NCBI GenBank assembly: GCA_002084765.1
Contig: NBMB01000005.1
Location: forward strand, 1 to 64,000
From: Candidatus Cloacimonetes bacterium 4572_55
GTDB taxonomy: Bacteria; 4572-55
Reading direction: 5' to 3'
Length of the DNA stretch: 64,000 nt
Within the stretch, counting starts at the first letter, position 1. Each line of letters begins with the position of its first letter. The translations under genes and the position numbers were made by a program. Under the pieces are notes generated by a model. It was not told where the DNA came from. It made no database searches and worked only from the letters and a program-made list of their open reading frames with translations. Positions 27,464 to 35,430 of this stretch are shown piece after piece.

Positions 27464-28819
27464 ATGCAAGGATTAACGCCACGGCAAATTGTCGAGGAAT
27501 TGGATAAATATATTATCGGTCAGCACAATGCAAAAAAATCGGTTGCAATCGCTCTGCGCAACCGTTGGCGACGTCAGCAGGTGGAGGATAACCTGCGAGA
27601 AGAAATTATGCCCAACAACATCATAATGATCGGTCCCACAGGCGTGGGCAAGACAGAGATCGCCCGACGGTTGGCGCGTTTAGCCGGTGCTCCTTTTATG
27701 AAGGTGGAAGCCTCCAAGTTCACAGAAGTCGGTTATGTGGGGCGAGATGTAGAGGCAATGGTGCGCGATCTGACCGATTTGTCGATCAATATGGTTCGTC
27801 GGGAGAAGACGGAAGAAGTGGACAAAATAGCCCGAGCCGCGGCAGTAGAGCGATTGATCGATCTTTTAATCAAGAGCGCGCCCGAGCCTGTCGTTGAAGA
27901 AGATATGGAGACGATCGACATCTCCAAAAAAACGGAGAGAGTCAAGGTCAGAGAAAATATCCGTCGTATGCTACATGAGAATAAGCTGGACCATAAAAAA
28001 GTGGAGGTTGAAGTCGAGCAGAGGTCCTTCCCGACAATTGAGATTTTCTCTAATCAGGAAATGGAAGAGCTGGACATCAGTTTTCAGGAGGCTTTTGCCG
28101 GATTATTGCCGCCTGTAAAGAAAAAGCGTAAGTTGCCAATACAGGAAGCCCAAAAAATTCTGGAACATGAAGAGGTGCAAAAATTGATCGATATGGAAGA
28201 GGTGGTCGAGGAGGCGATCCACCGGATTCAGAATTCCGGAATTATTTTTTTGGATGAAATTGATAAAATTGTCTCCGACGATCATAAAAGCGGTCCCGAT
28301 GTCTCCAGAGAAGGAGTTCAGCGCGACCTACTGCCGATTGTCGAGGGCTCCTCTGTTGCCACCAAATACGGCATGATCAAAACCGACCATATCCTGTTTA
28401 TCGCCGCGGGAGCATTCCATGTCTCCAAGCCGTCCGATCTGATCCCGGAGATGCAAGGACGCTTTCCGATCCGCGTGGAATTGAACGACTTGACAGCAAA
28501 AGATTTCGAGCGTATATTGGTAGAGCCGGAAAACGCGTTGATCAAACAATATATCGCATTGATCGGTGCCGAGAATATAAAAATGGACTTCACATCTGCG
28601 GCGATTCAAGAAATCGCTCGAATCGCCGCAGATGTGAATAGCCGGACAGAAAATATCGGGGCAAGACGGCTACACACAATTATGACTATTTTGCTGGAAG
28701 AGCTGCTGTTTGAAGCACCGGACTGCGACTATGACAGCGTCACTATCGATGGCGACGATGTGCGGAATCGGTTGCAGGATATTGTCGAGGATGAGGACTT
28801 AAGCCGTTATATCTTATAA
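27464..28819 (+). CDS. hslU: HslUV protease ATPase subunit HslU
   Basis: AAA+ unfoldase that feeds substrates to the HslV peptidase. Walker A GPTGVGKTEIARRLA (about 63-70), the pore-loop region GYVGRDVEAMVRDL, an acidic I domain (about 110-240), Walker B IIFLDEIDK and sensor blocks are present. The C-terminus ends in LSRYIL, the conserved tail that docks into HslV. The 451 residues are typical. hslV normally lies directly upstream but is not within this window; the intact tail suggests it exists elsewhere. Confidence 0.96.
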   Translation: MQGLTPRQIVEELDKYIIGQHNAKKSVAIALRNRWRRQQVEDNLREEIMPNNIIMIGPTGVGKTEIARRLARLAGAPFMKVEASKFTEVGYVGRDVEAMVRDLTDLSINMVRREKTEEVDKIARAAAVERLIDLLIKSAPEPVVEEDMETIDISKKTERVKVRENIRRMLHENKLDHKKVEVEVEQRSFPTIEIFSNQEMEELDISFQEAFAGLLPPVKKKRKLPIQEAQKILEHEEVQKLIDMEEVVEEAIHRIQNSGIIFLDEIDKIVSDDHKSGPDVSREGVQRDLLPIVEGSSVATKYGMIKTDHILFIAAGAFHVSKPSDLIPEMQGRFPIRVELNDLTAKDFERILVEPENALIKQYIALIGAENIKMDFTSAAIQEIARIAADVNSRTENIGARRLHTIMTILLEELLFEAPDCDYDSVTIDGDDVRNRLQDIVEDEDLSRYIL

Positions 28820-28831
28820 TATCGAGGAGTT

Positions 28832-29671
28832 ATGAGCCCAAGTACTATCGAGAAAAAAGTCAAACAAGCTGTCGCCTTTTTACAAAAAAGCGGTATTCCA
28901 TCTGCGGATGTGGGCCTGGTCTTGGGATCGGGGCTGGGCGGTTTTGCCGAACAATTCAGCGAGAAAATTATTATCCCTTACAGCGAGATTCCCGGGTTTG
29001 CGCCTTCCACTGTCACCGGGCATAAAGGACAGCTTGTATTCAGTTCCTTCCAAGGCGTCAACCTGTTGATGATGCAGGGGCGTTATCATATCTACGAGGG
29101 ACACGAAGCGTTGCAATCCGCTCTGCCGATATTGGTTATGCACGCGCTGGATGTCACTATTTTGATCGCCACGACAGCTTCTGGGGGATTGAATCCGCTC
29201 TTTTCGCCTGGGGATCTGATGATTATTCGGGATCATGTCAACTTGTTGTTTCAAAACCCATTGCGGGGTTTTCGATGGGGCGACCGTCCAACAAAAATCG
29301 ATATGTCCAGTCCCTATTCGGATAGATTGATCCGGATCGCACGGGACGCCGCGATAAAAAAAGGCATCCCGCTGAAAGAGGGCGTCTATATCTCGGCACC
29401 TGGTCCCAATTATGAGACAAACGCGGAAATCCGTATGATGCGGCAGATCGGAGACGCGGTCTCGATGTCCACGGTTCCAGAGATACTCATGGCGCGCTAT
29501 CTAAACATGGAAACCTTGGGGATCAGTTGCATCACAAACTCAGCACTTCCGGTTCGATCAAAAAAGACGACCCATGAGGAGGTTATCGAGACTGGGCGCG
29601 CTGTTGAGAAAAAATTTTTCGATCTGACGACGACTATTTTACAAGATATTGCAGTATATTATAATTGTTAA
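28832..29671 (+). CDS. punA: Purine-nucleoside phosphorylase (PunA)
   Basis: Trimeric-type phosphorylase that cleaves inosine/guanosine with phosphate in purine salvage. The N-terminal GLVLGSGLGGFAE, HKGQLV, MQGRYHIYEGH, the purine-site block VYISAPGPNYETNAEIRM with Glu and Asn following, and STVPEI plus TNSALP are all conserved. It has 279 residues. GAGGAG precedes the ATG. It follows hslU by 12 bp and accD follows after 46 bp. Confidence 0.94.
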   Translation: MSPSTIEKKVKQAVAFLQKSGIPSADVGLVLGSGLGGFAEQFSEKIIIPYSEIPGFAPSTVTGHKGQLVFSSFQGVNLLMMQGRYHIYEGHEALQSALPILVMHALDVTILIATTASGGLNPLFSPGDLMIIRDHVNLLFQNPLRGFRWGDRPTKIDMSSPYSDRLIRIARDAAIKKGIPLKEGVYISAPGPNYETNAEIRMMRQIGDAVSMSTVPEILMARYLNMETLGISCITNSALPVRSKKTTHEEVIETGRAVEKKFFDLTTTILQDIAVYYNC

Positions 29672-29717
29672 TTGACAATTGAATAAACCGCCTGTTTGTT
29701 GTTTTTAAGGAGGAGTG

Positions 29718-30596
29718 ATGAGTTGGTTTAAAAAGCCGAAATTTGGCGGCATCTTGACCAATGCCAAGAAAACGGATATGCCGGATAATATCTGGTCAAA
29801 ATGTGATAATTGCGGAGAGATTTTATATCGGACTGAGTTGGATCGCAACCTTTCGGTCTGCTCCCACTGCGGTTTTCATTTTCGTATCGGTCACGGCAAG
29901 TATATTAAAATTTTGTTGGATGAAAACTCATTTGTCGAGAAATATATGACGATCCGTTCCAGCGACCCACTTGATTTCCCGGACTACCGAAAAAAATTGC
30001 GTAAAGGGGAAGAGAGAGCCGGCATACCGGAAGCGATCGTGGTTGGCACAGGAAAGATCGGAGGTATTGATATTGCCGCGGGATTCTCCGATTTTGGTTT
30101 TATGGCTGGAAGCATGGGTTCTGCGTTTGGCGAAAAGCTGTATCGGATTATCATGGACGCGGTTGAGCTGAAAGTGCCCATGTTGATCGTATCCGCATCT
30201 GGTGGCGGCGCGCGGATGCAGGAGGGAATCTTGTCGCTTATGCAGATGGCGAAGACCAGCGCGGCTCTGGATCAATTAAACAAAGCTGGACTTCCTTTTA
30301 TCTCGATCTTAACCCATCCAACAATGGGCGGTGTGATGGCGAGCTTTTCGTCGTTAGGAGATATTATCATTGCCGAACCGGGCGCGCTGCTCGGTTTTGC
30401 CGGACCTCGGGTGATTCAGGAGACCATTGGGGAGGATTTGCCCGATGGATTCCAACGCTCCGAGTTTCAATTGAATCATGGCATGGCGGATATGGTGATC
30501 CCCCGCAAGGAGCTGAGACCAACCGTGACATTGATCCTGCAAGGACTGCTTAATCGTTATGGGGAAGTGCCCGAAACCACAGAAAAATCGGAATAA
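29718..30596 (+). CDS. accD: Acetyl-CoA carboxylase carboxyltransferase beta subunit
   Basis: Transfers the carboxyl group from biotin to acetyl-CoA, making malonyl-CoA for fatty acids, with AccA. An N-terminal zinc ribbon (CDNC...CSHCGF, residues about 26-48) is followed by the crotonase-like carboxyltransferase fold with SASGGARMQEG, HPTMGGVMASF and GFAGPRVI. It has 292 residues. ATG 29718 follows AAGGAGGAG; GTG 29715 lies inside that site. accA is not adjacent. A strong terminator follows. Confidence 0.95.
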   Translation: MSWFKKPKFGGILTNAKKTDMPDNIWSKCDNCGEILYRTELDRNLSVCSHCGFHFRIGHGKYIKILLDENSFVEKYMTIRSSDPLDFPDYRKKLRKGEERAGIPEAIVVGTGKIGGIDIAAGFSDFGFMAGSMGSAFGEKLYRIIMDAVELKVPMLIVSASGGGARMQEGILSLMQMAKTSAALDQLNKAGLPFISILTHPTMGGVMASFSSLGDIIIAEPGALLGFAGPRVIQETIGEDLPDGFQRSEFQLNHGMADMVIPRKELRPTVTLILQGLLNRYGEVPETTEKSE

Positions 30597-30610
30597 TTCC
30601 GATATGCACA

Positions 30611-30651
30611 GCCATTCAGGAGAAAGCCTCCTGAATGGCGCGGTTTCGTTT
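30611..30651 (+). terminator. Rho-independent terminator after accD
   Basis: GCCATTCAGGAG (30611-30622) and CTCCTGAATGGC (30628-30639) form a perfect 12-bp stem with a 5-base AAAGC loop, followed by a T-containing tail GCGGTTTCGTTT. It lies 15 bases after the accD stop. Confidence 0.8.
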
Positions 30652-30679
30652 ATAAACCAGAAAGTTATCTCAACTCTAT

Positions 30680-30759
30680 CCTGGATTATTTATAACCACT
30701 TAAACCTTTGTGAAACTCAGTGTTCCTAGCGTCTTAGTGGTTTTGTTGAATTATTCAGG
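30680..30759. repeat. Short dispersed element with inverted ends
   Basis: Begins CCTGGATTATTTATAACCACT and ends GTTGAATTATTCAGG, whose complement CCTGAATAATTCAAC resembles the start, so the 80-bp unit has imperfect inverted ends. Its interior GTCTTAGTGGTT recurs as CCTTAGTGGTT near 39768. It appears to be a second, shorter class in the same repeat family. Confidence 0.55.
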
Positions 30760-30780
30760 CTATATCCGAAGGAAAGTGTT

Positions 30781-31752
30781 ATGAAAGCTATAGCCGCATT
30801 TTTATTTCTCACAATAGTCCTTTTTTTTGTCGAGGCAAACGCCCAGATTTTACCTCGACTTGGGGAAAATAAAGTCGCGACCACGTCGGGACAATTTCTC
30901 AAAATCGGCGTTGGAGCAAGAGCCGCCGCGCTGGGCGAATCATTTGTCGCTTTGGCAGACGATCCCTCGACGCTCTATTGGAATCCTTCGGGGATCGCCC
31001 GCTTACCGAGCCAGTCCGCTTATTTTTCCCATACCGATTGGGCTGTCGATTTTGACTATGACTTCGGGGGGTATATTCATAAATTCGAGAGGGTTGGCAC
31101 TTTCGGGATCAGTTTCGGCGCGTTGCACACAGACGACATGCCCGTGACCGACGAATATCATCCCCAAGGAACAGGAGAATATTTCAATTATCTGGATTAT
31201 TTTGTTGGATTAACCTACGCCAGCACGCTGACGGATCGATTTTCTATGGGGGCAACGATCAAATATGCGCGGGAAGAGCTCGACGATCTCATCATGCAAA
31301 GTTGGCTTGTGGACATAGGCACGCACTATCACACTGGATTTCGGACAATCCGATTTGCCGTCAGTATCGTCAATTTCGGACCCAATATGCAACCGGATGG
31401 CAAGAGATCGGACGGAGATTCATACGAAGATTTTTCTCCGCCCACAATCTTTCGGTTCGGCGTCGCAATGGATCCGTTTGATCGGGGAATGCACCGGATA
31501 ACGACCTCTATACAAGTGAACCACCCTGTGGACAATGCAGAAAATATCAATTTCGGGGTCGAGTATTGGTGGCGGGAAATGTTCGCTCTCAGAACGGGTT
31601 GGAGAACAGGCGTTGACGAAGGCGGGCTTTCGGCTGGGATGGGATTCAAATTATCCCTTGGTATGGTGAGTCCTCTTGCCTTTGATTACGGCTATTCCGA
31701 CTTTGACCGACTTGGCGCGATTCATCGTTTTTCTCTTGGATTGAGCCTATAA
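30781..31752 (+). CDS. PorV/PorQ family outer-membrane protein (UPF0164)
   Basis: Outer-membrane beta-barrel of 323 residues with signal peptide (1-21, ending EANAQ). The N-terminal motif FLKIGVGARAAALGESFVA and the DDPSTLYWNPSGIA block are hallmarks of the PorV/UPF0164 family, and amphipathic strands continue to a C-terminal hydrophobic residue. In Bacteroidota PorV acts in type IX secretion, but homologues occur in lineages without a complete system. No other Por gene is seen here, so the role is open. Confidence 0.85.
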   Translation: MKAIAAFLFLTIVLFFVEANAQILPRLGENKVATTSGQFLKIGVGARAAALGESFVALADDPSTLYWNPSGIARLPSQSAYFSHTDWAVDFDYDFGGYIHKFERVGTFGISFGALHTDDMPVTDEYHPQGTGEYFNYLDYFVGLTYASTLTDRFSMGATIKYAREELDDLIMQSWLVDIGTHYHTGFRTIRFAVSIVNFGPNMQPDGKRSDGDSYEDFSPPTIFRFGVAMDPFDRGMHRITTSIQVNHPVDNAENINFGVEYWWREMFALRTGWRTGVDEGGLSAGMGFKLSLGMVSPLAFDYGYSDFDRLGAIHRFSLGLSL

Positions 31753-31788
31753 TTTGGCAAACTTACCAAGTTCCGGCGGCAGCTTCTT

Positions 31789-32277
31789 GTGAAGACTTTT
31801 GTTTTTCTCATCTCTATTTTGATCTGCCCTTCCCTCCTGTTTGCGCAGGAATATCGGATATATTTTGATCAAGTCTCTTTGCAACAAGGGCTTTCCAGCG
31901 ATCTGGCGTTAGATATTGCTCAAGATAAAAAAGGCTTTATGTGGTTTGCTACATACGACGGTCTGAATAAGTACGACGGATATCGGGTCGCCACATACAA
32001 GCATCGTCAAGAGGACTCAACGTCGATTGCGGCAAATTACCTGCGTGTGATCAAAATCGACCGTTCTGGTATCATTTGGATCGGCATGTATGGCAGCGGG
32101 CTTGACCGGTTCGATCCCGAGACTGAGACGTTTACCCATTATACCTATGATTCGGAAAATGAAAATAGCTTAGGTCACGATTACAACATTATCTGGAAAG
32201 CATCAGCAACGATGCAATCCTGGCGATCCACGAGGACCAAGGCGGTCGATTATGGATCGGCACGGATACTGGCTTAG
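31789..32277 (+). pseudogene. 5' fragment of a frameshifted propeller-SpoIIE sensor
   Basis: The first ~137 residues are a signal peptide (ending SLLFAQ) and the first propeller blades (FMWFATYDGLNKYDGY and IIWIGMYGSGLDRFDPETETF), the normal start of a ligand-binding two-component propeller protein. After NIIWK the frame goes to nonsense. One extra A in the AAA run at 32197-32199 restores it: KSISNDAILAIHEDQ continues into the downstream frame. The GTG start is tentative because no clear Shine-Dalgarno is seen. Confidence 0.75.
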
Positions 32278-32318
32278 ACCTGTTCGACGCACGCACAGAG
32301 AGTTTCATCCACTATGCT

Positions 32319-34748
32319 ATGATCGATGAAAACATACGCGTTCTTTACTCAGTCGAGCCCGGTCTGTTGTGGGCTGGAACACTGGGCGGAGGGCTGATCC
32401 GTATCGAGATCGAAGAGCAAGGTCACGGCTCTCCTCCAAAGTTGATCCCTGTCTCGTATCAACATGATCCTGAGAAACCCCAAACCTTATGTCATAACGA
32501 CGTTGTAGACATATTTGAGGATCGCTCAGGCGTTCTTTGGATCGCCACATTCGGCGGAGGATTGAGCAAATTTTCCCTGAAGTCGGAACGGTTTCGACAT
32601 TATCGACGGGTAGGATACAGCGGGAATCAGTCAGCGATCCGGTCGGTCTATGAAGATCGATCGGGAACATTGTGGATCGGCGTTGACGGGGGAGGACTGC
32701 TTGCGTATGATCGTTCGGGCGGTTCAATAAACAGTTTTCAGCATGATCCGAATAACGCGACCAGCCTCAGTCACGACGTTGTTTCCGCGATTGCCGAGGA
32801 TGAATCCGGCAATTTGTGGGTCGGGACTCGCGGCGGCGGATTAAACCGATTCGATCTAACGCAAAATAGATTTTTTCATTATCAACACGACGAACAGGAC
32901 TCCGCCAGCTTGAGCAGCGATTTGGTGCATGCGGTTGTTGCTGACGATCAGGGCGCGCTTTGGATCGGGACTGACGGAGGCGGGCTGAATCGATTCGACC
33001 CGAAAACCGAACGATTCGAGAGTTTCAGGCATGACCCGGACGATCCCGCCAGCCTGGTTCATTCGTCGATTCAGTGCGTTTGCCGGACGCGAGACCGCAT
33101 GTTGTGGATCGGCACATGGAAGGGGCTGAGTCGACTCGACCCAATCAATCGAAAATTCGTCAACTATAGACATGATCCAGAAGCGCGCGCGTCGCTGCCT
33201 CACCCCACGATTTTGTCGATCTACGAAGATAGATCCGGTATGATCTGGTTGGCGAGTCACGGCGGAGGCGTCATCCGGTTTGATCCAAAAAAAGAGGAAT
33301 TTCAGCAATTTACCGAGCATGACGGGTTGGCAAACAATGTCGTCTATGGCGTATTAGGCGATGAATATGATAACATCTGGTTATGCACAAAAAACGGTCT
33401 CTCCAAACTCAACACAAAGAGTGAAACATTCCGAAACTATTACAAAAAAGATGGCTTGGTGAGCAATCTCTTTTATTGGGGCGCATACCATAAAGGGCGA
33501 GAAGGCGAACTCTTTGTGGGAGGAATGGAGGGGCTAAACAGCTTTTTTCCATTGCCCCAAAACACCAACAAGCCAACAGTCGCTGTGACAGGTTTCCGGA
33601 TTTTTGACCAGGACGCCGCGTATAAGGGACAAAATATCGAACTCTCTTATAAAGAAAATTTCATTTCATTTGAGTTTGCTGTTCTGGATTATCAGGATCC
33701 CTCTCGGAATCAATTTTCTTGTAAACTGGAAGGATTAAACGAGGATTGGATATATTGCGGAACTCGGAACTATATAAATTATACCAACTTAGATGGAGGC
33801 GACTATGTATTTCGAGTAAAGGGCGGAAATATCGACGGAAATTGGAACGATATGCACGCGGCGATCCATGTCCGGGTGATTCCGCCAGTCTGGAAGCGAA
33901 AATGGTTCTATGTTCTGGAGATAATTTTGGTGATAGCCGCGGCTATGGGCGTGACGCTCTATATCCGGCGGCGAATTCGCTATGAAATGGATTTTCAGCG
34001 CAAAACAAACGAGCTTAACTACGCCCGAGAACTCCAGATCGCCATGTTGCCTCGATCCGACGTTAATTTGCCGAAAATGGAGATTATGGGCAAAATGATC
34101 ACCGCTTCGGAAGTGGGCGGCGACTATTACGACTTTATCCCTCTGGATGATCATCGATATTGCGTGGCGCTCGGCGACGCCACGGGTCATGGAGTCGCGG
34201 CTGGATTGGTGGTCGGTATGATCAAGATGGCACTGAACACCTCGGTGCAGAAAGTGGGATCATCCTCAACGATCGAAGAGCTGGTGTTGTCCCTGAATTC
34301 CGCGCTATTGGAGTCCATATCGCAAAATTATATGGGGATGAGTTTTAGCATCGCTATTATCGATCAGAAAAATTTACATGTTCAGATCAGCTCAACAGGA
34401 ATGCCGTATCCTTATTATTATCAAGCTGATACGAAAAAAATGATACCAATCGAGCTGAATGGTCCGCCGTTGGGAATTTTGGAAGATATCACAGTCCAAA
34501 CGCACAACTTTCACGCGGAACTCGGCGATATGTTGGTTTTATTGAGCGACGGATTTGTGGAGCGATTTGACGAAAAAGGAGAAATGTGGGGATTCGACGC
34601 GCTGGAGGAGTCATTGGAAGCGATTTTCTGGGAGGAAAAAACCGCCGGACGCGTCATGGATAGTTTGATTCAAGCGTGCGATAAATTTGCGAATCGACAG
34701 GAAAACGACGACGATATGACCGTGGTCGCGATTCGCTTTCGAGAATAA
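32319..34748 (+). CDS. 3' part of propeller-Y_Y_Y-SpoIIE/PP2C sensor phosphatase
   Basis: In this frame coding begins near 32199, right after the frameshift; ATG 32319 is the first start. Seven or more blades of the regulator propeller follow (each LWIGT.GGGLNRFD-like), then a Y_Y_Y domain (ending GDYVFRVKGGN), one membrane segment (about 535-555 of this frame) and a cytoplasmic PP2C domain with intact metal residues in VGGDYYDF, LGDATGHG, LLSDGFVE and NDDDMT. The full protein would be about 986 residues: periplasmic sensing, cytoplasmic phosphatase output instead of the histidine kinase usual for this architecture. DUF502 follows. Confidence 0.85.
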   Translation: MIDENIRVLYSVEPGLLWAGTLGGGLIRIEIEEQGHGSPPKLIPVSYQHDPEKPQTLCHNDVVDIFEDRSGVLWIATFGGGLSKFSLKSERFRHYRRVGYSGNQSAIRSVYEDRSGTLWIGVDGGGLLAYDRSGGSINSFQHDPNNATSLSHDVVSAIAEDESGNLWVGTRGGGLNRFDLTQNRFFHYQHDEQDSASLSSDLVHAVVADDQGALWIGTDGGGLNRFDPKTERFESFRHDPDDPASLVHSSIQCVCRTRDRMLWIGTWKGLSRLDPINRKFVNYRHDPEARASLPHPTILSIYEDRSGMIWLASHGGGVIRFDPKKEEFQQFTEHDGLANNVVYGVLGDEYDNIWLCTKNGLSKLNTKSETFRNYYKKDGLVSNLFYWGAYHKGREGELFVGGMEGLNSFFPLPQNTNKPTVAVTGFRIFDQDAAYKGQNIELSYKENFISFEFAVLDYQDPSRNQFSCKLEGLNEDWIYCGTRNYINYTNLDGGDYVFRVKGGNIDGNWNDMHAAIHVRVIPPVWKRKWFYVLEIILVIAAAMGVTLYIRRRIRYEMDFQRKTNELNYARELQIAMLPRSDVNLPKMEIMGKMITASEVGGDYYDFIPLDDHRYCVALGDATGHGVAAGLVVGMIKMALNTSVQKVGSSSTIEELVLSLNSALLESISQNYMGMSFSIAIIDQKNLHVQISSTGMPYPYYYQADTKKMIPIELNGPPLGILEDITVQTHNFHAELGDMLVLLSDGFVERFDEKGEMWGFDALEESLEAIFWEEKTAGRVMDSLIQACDKFANRQENDDDMTVVAIRFRE

Positions 34749-34779
34749 CTGAGTACTTACAAAATAAGGAGACGAATTG

Positions 34780-35430
34780 ATGAAAGGGTTGAAAAAATTA
34801 TTTCTGACAACGCTGGTTGGAGGCGTTGGAGTAATCTTGCCGGTTGCGATTTTAGTTTTTAGTTTTGTATGGCTTTTTGATCTCATTCAGGGTATCATAT
34901 CGCCGGTCACTTCTGTGATCATATCCACCTCTGAGTTGCCTCAAATCGTTGCGGATACCGTGGTGATCCTCACGATTATCTTAGTCTGTTTTTTTATTGG
35001 GTTAGCCGTCCGCACCAGCGTGGGCAGATTTCTACATAAAACCGTTGAGAAAATGTTGCATAAAATACCGGGATACAAACTTGTCAAGGAAATTGTGCTG
35101 CAATTTATGGGAGAAAACGAGTCTCCCTTCTCATCGGTCGCGCTGGTCAAGGTTTTTGGAAACAATACGATGATGACCGCGTTTGTCACAGACAAACAAT
35201 CCGATGGAATCTTGACCGTTTTTGTACCGACCGGACCGAATCCGACATCTGGAAATATATATCATCTGCCTTCAGACCAGGTCATTCGGGTGGATGCGAG
35301 CGTAGAGGATGCGATGCGATCCATCATTAGTTGTGGGATGGGTTCGGCAAAGCTATTTAATAGTATTCAAAAATCACCAAAAAAACTGATTATAGAAGAA
35401 AATAAAGATAAAGAGGAATTTTATCCATGA
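34780..35430 (+). CDS. DUF502 family membrane protein
   Basis: Membrane protein of 216 residues. Two hydrophobic segments (about 5-35 and 55-85) are followed by a soluble domain with MLHKIPGYKLVKEI, VALVKVFGNN and FVPTGPNPTSGNIYHLP, the recognisable DUF502 pattern. Function is not established. AAGGAGA (34766-34772) supports ATG 34780 over TTG 34777. Its stop overlaps the next ATG (ATGA), so the downstream hydrolase fusion is translationally coupled to it. Confidence 0.85.
   Translation: MKGLKKLFLTTLVGGVGVILPVAILVFSFVWLFDLIQGIISPVTSVIISTSELPQIVADTVVILTIILVCFFIGLAVRTSVGRFLHKTVEKMLHKIPGYKLVKEIVLQFMGENESPFSSVALVKVFGNNTMMTAFVTDKQSDGILTVFVPTGPNPTSGNIYHLPSDQVIRVDASVEDAMRSIISCGMGSAKLFNSIQKSPKKLIIEENKDKEEFYP

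Noticed and set aside
27237..27476. Small protein of 79 residues before hslU
   Set aside because: Low-complexity content, ends within the 12-bp tandem array (repeated FIVH) and has no ribosome binding site.
30781..31752. Evidence for a type IX secretion system
   Set aside because: PorV-like proteins occur without the system, and no other Por/Spr gene is present.
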